This document shows positions 8,708-16,831 of a stretch of 64,000 nt of DNA, piece after piece. The translations under genes were made by a program, and so were the position numbers. The notes under the pieces are model-generated. The model worked only from the letters and a program-made list of their open reading frames with translations, made no database searches and had not been told where the DNA came from. Origin of the DNA: Myxococcota bacterium (GTDB taxonomy: Bacteria; Myxococcota_A; UBA796); contig JAQXDW010000043.1 in assembly GCA_029251165.1 (NCBI GenBank), positions 1 through 64,000 on the forward strand. Reading direction: 5' to 3'. Within the stretch, counting starts at the first letter, position 1. Every line of letters starts with the position of its first letter.

Positions 8708-9627
8708 GCTGCCAGGGTGCCCGCGACCATCCCCTCGATGGAGAAGCGCTCGGCAGCGCGCTGCTGTGCGGCCGCGACCGGAGGGTGATCGCCCGCCAGG
8801 GCGCGCCGGATCCCCTCCGCGAGCGCGACCGAATCCCCACGGGGCACCAGAATCCCGGTGTCTCCGATGACCTCCGGCAGGCCGCCGGCATCCGAGGTGA
8901 CGATCGGAAGGCCGGCGTGCATCGCCTCGATCACCGCCTGCCCCATCCCCTCCTCCACTGAGGGATGAACAAACACCGTCGCGGCCGCCAGGAGCGCCGG
9001 GACGTCGCTGCGCTGTCCGAGCCAGCGGATGCCGGGATAGACCAGCGGGCCGTCTCCAGCAACGCCGATGTCGACCCCCGTGAGCAGGCTCGCGGCTTCT
9101 GCCAGCACTGCGTGTCCCTTGTGGGGAACCCGAGCCCCCACCGCGAGCACCGGCGGCCCATCCGCAGCCGGAGACATGACCGGCAGGGGTGCCACCCCGT
9201 CGTGGACCACCACAGCCGGAGCGGCACCGACGGCTGCAAGGATGGTCGCGACCGCACCGCTGACCGCGATGAAGCGCTCCGGGCGGCGATACTTCCAGCC
9301 CCCCGATGGAACAAAGTCCACCCGACGATGGACCACCAGCGGGATCGGCAGCAGCGCACAGCAGGTGTGGGCGTGGCTGGTCTGGGCAGCGATCAGATCG
9401 GGCCGGGCAGCACGGGCCACCAGCGCACAGCGCAGCGAGCGCCCCGGCGGAATCGCAAAGCGCTCGTCTGCAATCCCCTCAAGCTCTTGCCACAGCCGAC
9501 CGCTCGGCGGACACGCCACCAGCACCGGCCAGCCCGCCGCCTTCATGCCCCGTGCGAGGTAGAGGGTCTGGACCTGCCCGCCCCGCCACTCTGCTGAAGT
9601 GTCGACCTGGAGAATCCGCAGCGCCAT
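8686..9627 (-). CDS. Glycosyltransferase family 4
   Basis: 313 residues from the ATG at 9627 (MALRILQVDTSAEWRGGQ), which places the N-terminal Rossmann strand at the start; the longer frame adds a non-homologous leader. GT-B fold: GGQ donor/acceptor loop near residue 17, VGARVPHKGH, and the C-terminal nucleotide-sugar site PSVEEGMGQAVIEAMHAGLP followed by TSDAGGLPEVIGDTGILV. It likely transfers a sugar to a lipid or polysaccharide acceptor on the cytoplasmic face; donor and acceptor are unknown. It lies downstream of rpmG but is separated by a strong terminator. Confidence 0.87.
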   Translation of the reverse strand: MALRILQVDTSAEWRGGQVQTLYLARGMKAAGWPVLVACPPSGRLWQELEGIADERFAIPPGRSLRCALVARAARPDLIAAQTSHAHTCCALLPIPLVVHRRVDFVPSGGWKYRRPERFIAVSGAVATILAAVGAAPAVVVHDGVAPLPVMSPAADGPPVLAVGARVPHKGHAVLAEAASLLTGVDIGVAGDGPLVYPGIRWLGQRSDVPALLAAATVFVHPSVEEGMGQAVIEAMHAGLPIVTSDAGGLPEVIGDTGILVPRGDSVALAEGIRRALAGDHPPVAAAQQRAAERFSIEGMVAGTLAAYRGAVS

Positions 9628-9695
9628 CACTTCCCCAGACGAGCGCGGCCCCAAGGCCACAGCACCAACGCTGCGACCCACGCCAGCGCAGCGGT

Positions 9696-9734
9696 CCAAA
9701 AACAAAAGAGCGCAGCGAATGTCGCTGCGCTCTT
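9696..9734 (-). terminator. Rho-independent terminator of rpmG
   Basis: A perfect 13-bp stem (9706-9718 with 9722-9734) and a 3-nt loop, followed on the minus strand by a T-rich run (TTTTGTTTTT, 9696-9705, sharing the last bases of the stem). This is the clearest intrinsic terminator in the window; it lies 20 bp past the rpmG stop. Confidence 0.9.
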
Positions 9735-9754
9735 GAGTCGGTCCATCAAGAAGT

Positions 9755-9943
9755 CTACTTCTTGACTTCCTTGTGGATGGTGTGACGACGAAGCGAGGGG
9801 TTGTACTTCTTCATCTCAAGGCGCGCAGGAGTGTTCTTGCGGTTCTTGGTGGTGTGGTAGCGGGACGGGGACTTGCCCAGGCCGCGGGCCTCGGTGCACT
9901 CGACGATGATGTTGATGCGGTTGCCCTTGGACTTCTTTGCCAT
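9755..9943 (-). CDS. rpmG: 50S ribosomal protein L33
   Basis: 62 residues from the ATG at 9943, preceded by GGAG with 6-nt spacing. The sequence has the L33 pattern [32 protein letters not shown] and the basic C-terminus. Only one Cys is present, so this is the form without the zinc-binding CxxC pairs. It is a component of the large ribosomal subunit near the E site. No secE, nusG or tRNA gene is next to it. Confidence 0.95.
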   Translation of the reverse strand: MAKKSKGNRINIIVECTEARGLGKSPSRYHTTKNRKNTPARLEMKKYNPSLRRHTIHKEVKK

Positions 9944-10031
9944 GATCTGCTCCGAAATGTCTCTCGAGATGCACTCGATATTCGATGGTGAAGTCCCGGG
10001 CTGAGGAAGCCGGACTCCAAACATCGGCGTG

Positions 10032-10058
10032 ATTATCGCCATCTGACCAGAGAGTCAA
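10032..10058 (-). promoter_or_regulatory. Possible promoter of rpmG
   Basis: On the minus strand, TTGACT (10053-10058) is followed after 15 bp by GATAAT (10032-10037). Both hexamers are close to sigma-70 consensus but the spacer is short. It would give a leader of about 80 nt. Confidence 0.35.
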
Positions 10059-10151
10059 CCCTCAATGCCGAAGCACATCTCATCCGGGATGAGTTTCCAG
10101 TCCGCCCCGACATGCGTTAGTCAAATAAATCCCCTCACTGTCGAGGTCTGT

Positions 10152-11453
10152 GTGCACCTCCTCCTGGCGTCAATGACTGCTTCCGCGATTGAAATCCCCT
10201 TCGAGCAATACCAGCTCGACAACGGCCTCAATGTCATCCTCCACCCCGATCCGGCGCTGCCGCAGGTTGTGGTCAACCTCTGGTATGGCGTCGGCAGCAA
10301 GGACGAAGTCGAGGGTCGCTCTGGCTTCGCTCACCTGTTCGAGCACCTCATGTTCATGGGGACAACCCGTCTACCAGACAGCGGCTTTGATGACCTCATG
10401 GAGTCACACGGCGGCTGGAACAATGCCTGGACCTCTGAGGATGCCACCGACTACTACGACGTGGGACCGAGCAACCTCCTGAGCACGCTGCTGTGGATGG
10501 AGGCCGATCGCATGGACGGACTCGCCGGGGCAATGACTCAGGAGAAGCTCGACCTACAGCGCGAGGTGGTCCGCAATGAGCGCCGGCAGACTTCCGAGGA
10601 TGCCCCCTACGGAGAGGTCTGGCTGGTGATGCCGGAGATGATGTACCCCGCAGGACACCCCTACGGTCACACCGTCATCGGCAGCCACGAGGACCTCCAG
10701 GCCGGCACCCTCGACGACGTCGTCGGGTTCTTCAACACCTGGTACACCCCTGGAAATGCCAGCCTCGTCATTGCTGGAGACTTCGATCCTGCGGCGGTTC
10801 GGCCGCTCGTGCAGCAGCTCTTCGGCGGCTTGTCTCCCGTCGCGCTCCCCGCTCGGCCCGAGGTGGTCACCCCAGACGCCCCGATCACGTCGCTCGTCGA
10901 GCTGACCGACAGCGTGCAGATTCCCCAGAGCGTGATGCTCTGGCACTCCCCCGCCGCGATGGCTCCCGGCGACGCAGACCTCGATCTCGTCTCCTCCATC
11001 CTCGCCGGTGGTCGCTCCAGCCGACTCTACAGTCGCCTTGTCCACGAGGAAGGGCTTGCCCTGGAGGTCGATGCTGGCCAGTACAGCCAGCTCCTCAGCT
11101 CGCTGTTCGTCATCGAGTTCAAGCCCACGGAGTCTGGCTCGCTGGAAGGCGTGGAGGCAATCATCGCAGAGGAGATCGCCCGACTGGCAGCGGAGGGACC
11201 GACAGATGAAGAGCTGTCACGCGCGCGCAATCAGTACGAGGTTGCCTTCCTCCAAGGACTGGAGAGCCTCCAGCAGCGGGCCAGCAAGCTCAACCGCTAC
11301 AACTACCTCACCGGTGATCCCGGCTACCTCCAGGCGGACCTCGATCGGTACCGCAGCGCAACCGCGCAGAGCGTCCAGGCTGCAGCCGCAGCCCTCACCC
11401 CGGAGCGGATGGGCCTCATCCGCGTGCACCCCGAAGAGGAGGGCGAGGAATGA
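10152..11453 (+). CDS. M16 family zinc metallopeptidase, active subunit
   Basis: 433 residues from a GTG at 10152, chosen because GAGG lies 5 nt upstream and a short hydrophobic leader ending ASA follows; an ATG at 10065 is possible but has no ribosome site. The inverted zinc motif H61-LFE-H65 (HLFEHLMFMGT) is intact, with GVGSKDEVEGRSGFAH before it and RNERRQ after it. The C-terminal half is the second M16 domain. Such proteases degrade peptides in the periplasm as heterodimers with an inactive partner, which is the next gene (ATGA overlap). Confidence 0.87.
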   Translation: MHLLLASMTASAIEIPFEQYQLDNGLNVILHPDPALPQVVVNLWYGVGSKDEVEGRSGFAHLFEHLMFMGTTRLPDSGFDDLMESHGGWNNAWTSEDATDYYDVGPSNLLSTLLWMEADRMDGLAGAMTQEKLDLQREVVRNERRQTSEDAPYGEVWLVMPEMMYPAGHPYGHTVIGSHEDLQAGTLDDVVGFFNTWYTPGNASLVIAGDFDPAAVRPLVQQLFGGLSPVALPARPEVVTPDAPITSLVELTDSVQIPQSVMLWHSPAAMAPGDADLDLVSSILAGGRSSRLYSRLVHEEGLALEVDAGQYSQLLSSLFVIEFKPTESGSLEGVEAIIAEEIARLAAEGPTDEELSRARNQYEVAFLQGLESLQQRASKLNRYNYLTGDPGYLQADLDRYRSATAQSVQAAAAALTPERMGLIRVHPEEEGEE

Positions 11454-12874
11454 TCGCGCTCCTCCTGGCCTGTGGCCCCAAGAACACCGAGCCCACAATG
11501 AACGTCGACCCTCTCTCGATCCGCCCTGCTGTCGCTGAGCCTGCGGCCTACACTCCACCACAGCCTCAGGAGTCGACCCTGAGCATGGGCGCAGGGCTGT
11601 GGCTTGAGGAGCGCAGCGATCTGCCCCTGGTCAGCATCCGCCTGATCATCGAGGGCGGAGCCGCCACAGATCCTCCCGCGCAGCCAGGCCTGGCCTGGCT
11701 GACCGACAGCATGCTCACACACGGTGCCGGAGATCGAGACGCTGTCGCCTTTGCGGCATTCGCCGAGCAGCAGGCCATCGAGCTGTCGGTGGCCACCCTC
11801 GGAACCACCTCGGTCGTGCGCCTCACAACCCACACCGATCGCCTCGACGCGGCCCTTGATCTGCTCGCCGACGCCATCCTCCGTCCGACGTTTGCTCTCG
11901 CTGATCTCGACCGGGTCCGTGCGCTTCAGATCGGAGACATCACCCAGTCCCTCGATGAGCCCTGGACCATCGCGCCGTGGGTGTCCTCCCGACTGTACTT
12001 TGGTGAGTCTCACCCCCTCGCGCACCCCAACATCGGCACCGCAGAGGGCCTCGCCCAGATCAACGAAGCGGCGCTCCGTGCCTCATGGTCCAGCCGCTAC
12101 GTCGCCTCTCGGGCACACTTCGTGGTGGTCGGTGCCGTCAGCGCAGAGACGATCACGGCAGGCCTGGAGTCCCGCCTCGCGGAGTGGTCAGCCGGTGAGC
12201 CTGCCGCCGACCTGCCGCCCCCCGAGGGGGTGACCGATGGACCTCGCTTCGTGTTCGTCGACAACCCCGATGCCGCCCAGACTGCGCTGCGGGTGGTGAT
12301 GCCCGGCTGGACCGTCGACGCCGATGACCTCGCCGCAGGTGAGCTTGCGACCGTCGCTGTCGGCGGCACCTTCACCAGCCGACTCAACCGGCTGATGCGA
12401 GAAGAGAAGGGCTACACCTACGGCGCACGCGCCCGGGTTGTCTCCACTGAGAACTACGGCCTCGTTGTCGCCTCGTCCTCCGTTCAGGTCGACTCCTCCG
12501 CCGAGGGACTCACCGACATGCTCTCCGTGATCAAGGGGGCGGCAGAGGGCTTCACACCCGAGGAGCAGGGCAAGGCGTACGGCTCGCTCCGCACGGATCT
12601 CATCGAGTCGATGGGCAGCCGCAGCGCCACGGCTGGAACCCTCGCCGGGCTGGTCGCCATGGGATTGCCCGCCTCCGATCTGGCAGACAGCATCACCAAT
12701 GCTGCCGCGGTCGACACGACCGGGATGCAGGCCGCGTGGGCCGGGCGGGCGGATCTCACCGGAGCACTCGTCCTGGTGGTCGGTGATCTCGCGAAGATCA
12801 GAGACGATGTCGAGGCTGCCGCTCCTGGCGACTGGACGGTCGCAGACAAAGCCTTCACCACTCCGGAGCTGTGA
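11450..12874 (+). CDS. M16-like lipoprotein, non-catalytic partner subunit
   Basis: 474 residues. A minimal lipobox (MIALLLACG, Cys8) suggests a lipid anchor. It is homologous to M16 proteins (IEGGAATDPPAQPGLAWLTDSMLTHGAG), but at the place of HxxEH it has LTDSML, so no zinc ligands. The C-terminal domain has the Arg/Tyr substrate-binding motif (RLNRLMREEKGYTYGA) that the non-catalytic subunit donates. With the preceding gene it forms the usual M16 A/B pair. The signal peptide is unusually short and carries no positive charge. Confidence 0.85.
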   Translation: MIALLLACGPKNTEPTMNVDPLSIRPAVAEPAAYTPPQPQESTLSMGAGLWLEERSDLPLVSIRLIIEGGAATDPPAQPGLAWLTDSMLTHGAGDRDAVAFAAFAEQQAIELSVATLGTTSVVRLTTHTDRLDAALDLLADAILRPTFALADLDRVRALQIGDITQSLDEPWTIAPWVSSRLYFGESHPLAHPNIGTAEGLAQINEAALRASWSSRYVASRAHFVVVGAVSAETITAGLESRLAEWSAGEPAADLPPPEGVTDGPRFVFVDNPDAAQTALRVVMPGWTVDADDLAAGELATVAVGGTFTSRLNRLMREEKGYTYGARARVVSTENYGLVVASSSVQVDSSAEGLTDMLSVIKGAAEGFTPEEQGKAYGSLRTDLIESMGSRSATAGTLAGLVAMGLPASDLADSITNAAAVDTTGMQAAWAGRADLTGALVLVVGDLAKIRDDVEAAAPGDWTVADKAFTTPEL

Positions 12875-13447
12875 ATGCTTGTCCTCGCCTCCTCTTCAAC
12901 GTACCGCCGCTCCCTCCTCAAGCGCCTGGGTCAGCCGTTCACCTGGGATGCCCCCGACCTCGACGAGACGGAGCTTCCTGGTGAGACGCCGCGTGCCCTG
13001 GTCGCTCGGCTGGCAGAGGAAAAGGCCCGGGTCGTCGCAGCGCGTCACCCCAGCGCCCTGATCATCGGATCCGATCAGGTCTCCGTGCGTGATGGTCAGA
13101 TCGTCGGCAAGCCCCACACCCACGAGCGCGCCATCGAGCAGCTCACTGCGGCGTCGGGCAAGCGCATCGAATTCCTCACCGGGCTGTGCCTGCTGAACGC
13201 TGCCACCGGCCGATGCCAGGTGATGATCGAGCCCTTCTCTGTAGTCTTCCGAAGCCTCACGCCAGAAGCCATCGAGCGGTACCTCCGCGCGGACACCCCC
13301 TACGACTGCGCCGGAAGCTTCAAGCTTGAGGGGCGAGGGATTGCCTTGTTTGAGCGCCTGGAGGGTCGAGATCCCAACGCCCTCATCGGCCTTCCCCTCA
13401 TCGCCCTTGTCGATCTTCTCGCCGCTGAGGGCGTGGCGGTTCCCTGA
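12875..13447 (+). CDS. maf: Maf-family nucleotide pyrophosphatase
   Basis: 190 residues. Family marks: LASSSTYRRSLL at the N-terminus, then the catalytic region IIGSDQVSV, GKRIEFLTGLCLL, TPYDCAGSFKLEG, and GLPLIALVDLL at the C-terminus. Maf proteins hydrolyse non-canonical or modified nucleoside triphosphates to monophosphates. The sequence after Cys-Ala-Gly-Ser is closer to the YceF (7-methyl-GTP) branch, but I would not assign specificity. The ATG directly follows the stop of the M16 partner gene, so it is in the same operon. Confidence 0.9.
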   Translation: MLVLASSSTYRRSLLKRLGQPFTWDAPDLDETELPGETPRALVARLAEEKARVVAARHPSALIIGSDQVSVRDGQIVGKPHTHERAIEQLTAASGKRIEFLTGLCLLNAATGRCQVMIEPFSVVFRSLTPEAIERYLRADTPYDCAGSFKLEGRGIALFERLEGRDPNALIGLPLIALVDLLAAEGVAVP

Positions 13448-13936
13448 GCTTGCACTGGGCGGTGCTGTGGGCACCCAGCGCTGCAGTGTCGTCGAGGCCA
13501 CGGTGCCGCATCGTCTCGACCGACCGCATCTCGGACCGGACGCGCATCCCGGATGCGGTCATGAGCGTCGGCTCATCCCTGGTCTGATGCCCCCCATGGA
13601 GTCCGAGCCGGTGCTGGAGAGTCCGACTCCAGAGGGCTGCTCGGCTGTCACCATCAGGCTAGCGCAGAGTCGCGATGCGCCTCCAGGCTGCGCCCGCTGA
13701 TGACAGCCGACACCACCGCCGAAGGAGCACTGTCCGCGCGGTGCCGCTTCAGAAGACCGCCCCCCTGCAGTCCTCTCTGATCCTCAGGCGCGTCACCGAG
13801 ACCAGCAGGGAGCGCCGAGAGGAGTCCCACAAAGGAGATCAAGACTGCGGTCGCAGAAGACGCGGACGCCCTGATAGGTTGTGGTGTCTTCAGAGACCGC
13901 ACGATACCCCAGGCAGTCAAGCGCCGAAGGATGCCC
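13448..13936. other. Non-coding stretch with a structured leader
   Basis: No frame here has codon use or similarity that supports a gene. A bulged hairpin at 13456-13479 may end the maf operon. The right end carries the long inverted repeat described separately. Confidence 0.6.
13846..13901 (+). promoter_or_regulatory. Long inverted repeat in the leader of the HD-GYP-like gene
   Basis: Arms 13846-13861 and 13886-13901 match at 13 of 16 positions (TGCGGTC, three mismatches, GAAGAC), with a 24-nt loop. It ends 35 nt before the start codon. It could be an operator or an RNA hairpin controlling the gene; I do not recognise a known riboswitch core. Confidence 0.4.
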
Positions 13937-15172
13937 ATGCGATCCCGCTCCGTACCCGACAATCCTGTGCTCGTCGTCACGCCGAACCCTGAGCTCCTGA
14001 ACCGCATCGATACCCTGCTCCACCAGCTCCCCCTCGACACTCCTGGTCTGCCGTCTCCAGCCACACCGGTCACCGCCCGCACCCCGAAGGCCGCAGCGAA
14101 CGTGATCAGCTGGGCACAAGAGCGCGGTGAAGGCTTCAGCCTCGCGATCACTGACAGTATCGAGGCCGCACAGGCGATCTGGTCTGTTGCTCCCAAGCTC
14201 TCGGTGCTCCACATCGGCCTGCCCGATGCCCACACCCTGGAAGACGCACCGTCCCATCAGCTCCTGGCGCTTCCAGCCTCCCCTCACCCCATCCTGCTCC
14301 AGCAGGCGGTGCTCCTGCTCGCTGATCGGGCCGCAACAGAGCGACAGCTTCGCATCGAGCTCAAGGAGCAGGAAGAGGAAGCCGTGAGGGCAGAGGCCCA
14401 GCACTATGCGCTCAGGTCGCTGTTCACGATGCTCCACACCGTGGACAACGACCTCGCCGAGCGGGCCAACCGGATTGTGTCGCTCGTGGCCAGAACGGCC
14501 GAGCTCCTGAACCTCAATGACACCGCCACGCTGATGATCGCTGCGCGCATGTCGATGCTTGGAATGGTCGAGGTGCCGGAGGCCACTCGGATCGCGATCC
14601 GAACCGGGAAGCCCCTGCAGGAGCACGAGGAGCGAGCACGGCGGCTGCAGACCCGCACCGGCAGCAACCTCCTCAAGACCATCCCAGGAACCGAGGCCGC
14701 CGCTGATCTGCTCAGCCTCCAGACCCCCGACCGAGACGGTCTCCCCCAGCAGCTTCACCCCAGCCGTCAGCTCGAAGCCACCATCCTCCGGCTCGCCATG
14801 GAGGTCGACAGACGGCTCTGCGCGGGGTTCGTTCCGGTGACCGCAGCCGAGGACATCGTCGCCAATCCCCCTCCCGGACTCCGAGCGGCCGTTCGCGATC
14901 TGGCGCTGGTGAATGCGCTGACGGATGCCTGCCTCCAGGAGCGGGATGTTCGGGTCGATACCATTCGGGCTTCGCAGCTTCGGTCGGGAATGATCCTCTA
15001 CAGAGACGTCTACACCACCCGAGGTGTCTTGCTCGTCCGCAAGAACCAGAAGCTGCACCCGCCGCTCGTCCGGCACCTCAAGCAATTCGCAGCTGGCGTC
15101 GGGATCGTCGAGCCGGTGGCGGTGCTCGTCCCGGCGGTTCGACGAATGGTCCGGCCGCGCTGGTCAGACTGA
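13937..15172 (+). CDS. HD-GYP-like response-regulator protein with lost catalytic HD
   Basis: 411 residues from the ATG at 13937, which has GAAGG 6 nt upstream. The N-terminus resembles a receiver (VLVVTPNPELL) but lacks the acid pocket and phospho-Asp. Residues about 150-310 follow the HD-GYP helical layout after a charged helix, but where HD-GYP enzymes have HDIGK this has MSMLGMVEVPE, and no GYP is visible. The C-terminus (RASQLRSGMILYRDVYTTRG, then LVRKNQKL) is the typical tail of such regulators. A cyclic-di-GMP phosphodiesterase is therefore unlikely; it may bind a partner or ligand. Confidence 0.65.
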   Translation: MRSRSVPDNPVLVVTPNPELLNRIDTLLHQLPLDTPGLPSPATPVTARTPKAAANVISWAQERGEGFSLAITDSIEAAQAIWSVAPKLSVLHIGLPDAHTLEDAPSHQLLALPASPHPILLQQAVLLLADRAATERQLRIELKEQEEEAVRAEAQHYALRSLFTMLHTVDNDLAERANRIVSLVARTAELLNLNDTATLMIAARMSMLGMVEVPEATRIAIRTGKPLQEHEERARRLQTRTGSNLLKTIPGTEAAADLLSLQTPDRDGLPQQLHPSRQLEATILRLAMEVDRRLCAGFVPVTAAEDIVANPPPGLRAAVRDLALVNALTDACLQERDVRVDTIRASQLRSGMILYRDVYTTRGVLLVRKNQKLHPPLVRHLKQFAAGVGIVEPVAVLVPAVRRMVRPRWSD

Positions 15173-15436
15173 CGAGAGGCTGTCAACAGCACGGCCGACG
15201 GGGATGCCCCCCGACGAGGCCGCGCGGGCCGCTCCGGAGTCGAGACCGCGGTCCATCCACGCGGCTCCGTCGTTCTGCTCGGGCACCGTGCGCCATGGTA
15301 CTGAGCGTGGACGCAGACAGCGGTCGTCGGCTCGAGCCGGTGGCGCTGCAGCGAATCGCTGCTGGCGTCATCCCTCAACGACCCAGACATCGCGAGGCTG
15401 TCGGGTGCTACCCTGGCGGCCTGATGGAGTGTTCCC

Positions 15437-16795
15437 ATGGCCGATCTACACCCCGTGCACCCCGCTGCCGCAGCGGGCACCTGCTCCCCCTTCCCCGACC
15501 TCGACGCGTACCGCTCGGTGGTCTTCCAGCTCATCAATGATCCGGACGGGTTCTGGCTGTCGGCTGCCGCCCGGCTGGCATGGGATGAGGCCCCAGAGAC
15601 CGCGAAGGGCAGCGACGGTGACTGGTTCGCCGACGGACGGCTCAACGCCAACGAGAGCTGCCTGGATCGTGACCTGTTCACCCATGGCGACCGACTGGCG
15701 ATCTCCTGGAAGGGCGAGAAGGGTCACCGCACCGTCACCCTCCAGGCGCTCTTCGAGCAGGTCGGGACGTTCGCAAGCGGACTGAAGATGCTCGGCATTC
15801 ACAGCGGCGGGCGGGTCGCGCTGCTGATGGGCAGCATCCCTGAGATGGTCGTCGCCAGCCTCGCCTGCGCCCGCATCGGCGCCACCTGGATGCCGATCGC
15901 ACCGTTCACCCGCGCTGATGTGCTGCGCGAGCAGCTCGATGCCTTCAAGCCCATCGCTGTCGTCACCCAGGACGAGGCTCGGATTCCAGGCCGAACCGTA
16001 CCGACCAAGACCATCCTCGACCAGGCCCTCAAGGCCGATGGTCACTCCGTCCAGTTCGTCATCGTCACGCCACACACCGGCGGGGCTGCTGGCTGGAAGA
16101 TGGGCCGGGACATCTGGTGGGAGCACAGCATCATGGGGGCCTCCAGCTTCTGCCCAGCCGCCGCGATGCCGGCCACGGCACAGCAGCTCGTGCTCACCGA
16201 AGACGGCGGCATGAGCGGCCACGCCATCGGCAGCCTGCTGACCTGGGCTTCCTGGAGCCAGGCCGTTGTCATGGACGTCCGGCCCGGCCGCATGGTCGCC
16301 TGCCTCCACCCGCTGCATACCCTGGAGGGCCAGGCGCTCGGCATCCTCGCGACCCTCGCCAACGGCGGCACCATCGCGCTGTCCGAGCTGAGCACCGCCG
16401 CAGGTCTGCCCGCCGGGATCGACACCCTCCTCGGCGATCCTGCCGGGCTCTCCCCCCCGCCCCGGATCGCGGTCTTCGAGGGCGGCGTCCCGGCGTCCGA
16501 CTGGCGAGCCCGCTCCGCCGAGCTGCCTGAGGGCGCGCTCGTCGGTGCACTCTCGCACAGCGGCGGCTTCTGCCTCGCGGCGTTCCCGCCGGCGCTCCCC
16601 GGAGGCCCCGATCTCCTCGGCCTCGCCCTGCCTGGACACCGCGCCCTGCTGCTGGACTCCGACGGAGCGGTTCTGCGTGGGCCGGCAGAAGGTCGGCTGG
16701 TCATCGAGATCGATCGTCCCGGCACCCAGGGCACCCTCGACACCGGACGAACCTGCAGCCGGGACCGCAACGGCTTCTTCACGGTCACCGCCTGA
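15437..16795 (+). CDS. Degenerate acetyl-CoA-synthetase-like protein
   Basis: 452 residues, against about 650 for acetyl-CoA synthetase. The first 200 residues follow that family well: WFADGRLNANESCLDRDL, GDRLAISWKGEKG, and GGRVALLMGSIPEMVVASLA followed by CARIGATWMPIAPF. After that, the ATP-binding TSGTTGKPKG segment is replaced by LVLTEDGGMSGHAIGS, the YGxTE motif is absent and the C-terminal lysine domain is missing. The frame is intact and high-GC codon use is normal, so it appears to be maintained rather than a fresh pseudogene. It may bind a nucleotide or act as a scaffold. GGAG lies 7 nt before the ATG. Confidence 0.7.
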   Translation: MADLHPVHPAAAAGTCSPFPDLDAYRSVVFQLINDPDGFWLSAAARLAWDEAPETAKGSDGDWFADGRLNANESCLDRDLFTHGDRLAISWKGEKGHRTVTLQALFEQVGTFASGLKMLGIHSGGRVALLMGSIPEMVVASLACARIGATWMPIAPFTRADVLREQLDAFKPIAVVTQDEARIPGRTVPTKTILDQALKADGHSVQFVIVTPHTGGAAGWKMGRDIWWEHSIMGASSFCPAAAMPATAQQLVLTEDGGMSGHAIGSLLTWASWSQAVVMDVRPGRMVACLHPLHTLEGQALGILATLANGGTIALSELSTAAGLPAGIDTLLGDPAGLSPPPRIAVFEGGVPASDWRARSAELPEGALVGALSHSGGFCLAAFPPALPGGPDLLGLALPGHRALLLDSDGAVLRGPAEGRLVIEIDRPGTQGTLDTGRTCSRDRNGFFTVTA

Positions 16796-16831
16796 CCGGC
16801 CCGCAGTGTAGCCAGCTGGATAGGAGAGACC

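Noticed and set aside
9628..9705. N-terminal extension of the glycosyltransferase
   Set aside because: The Rossmann strand begins at the internal ATG at 9627; the extra residues have no similarity.
13793..15085. 430-codon open frame opposite the HD-GYP-like gene
   Set aside because: Shadow frame with no domain or ribosome site; the plus-strand frame has family motifs and a ribosome site.
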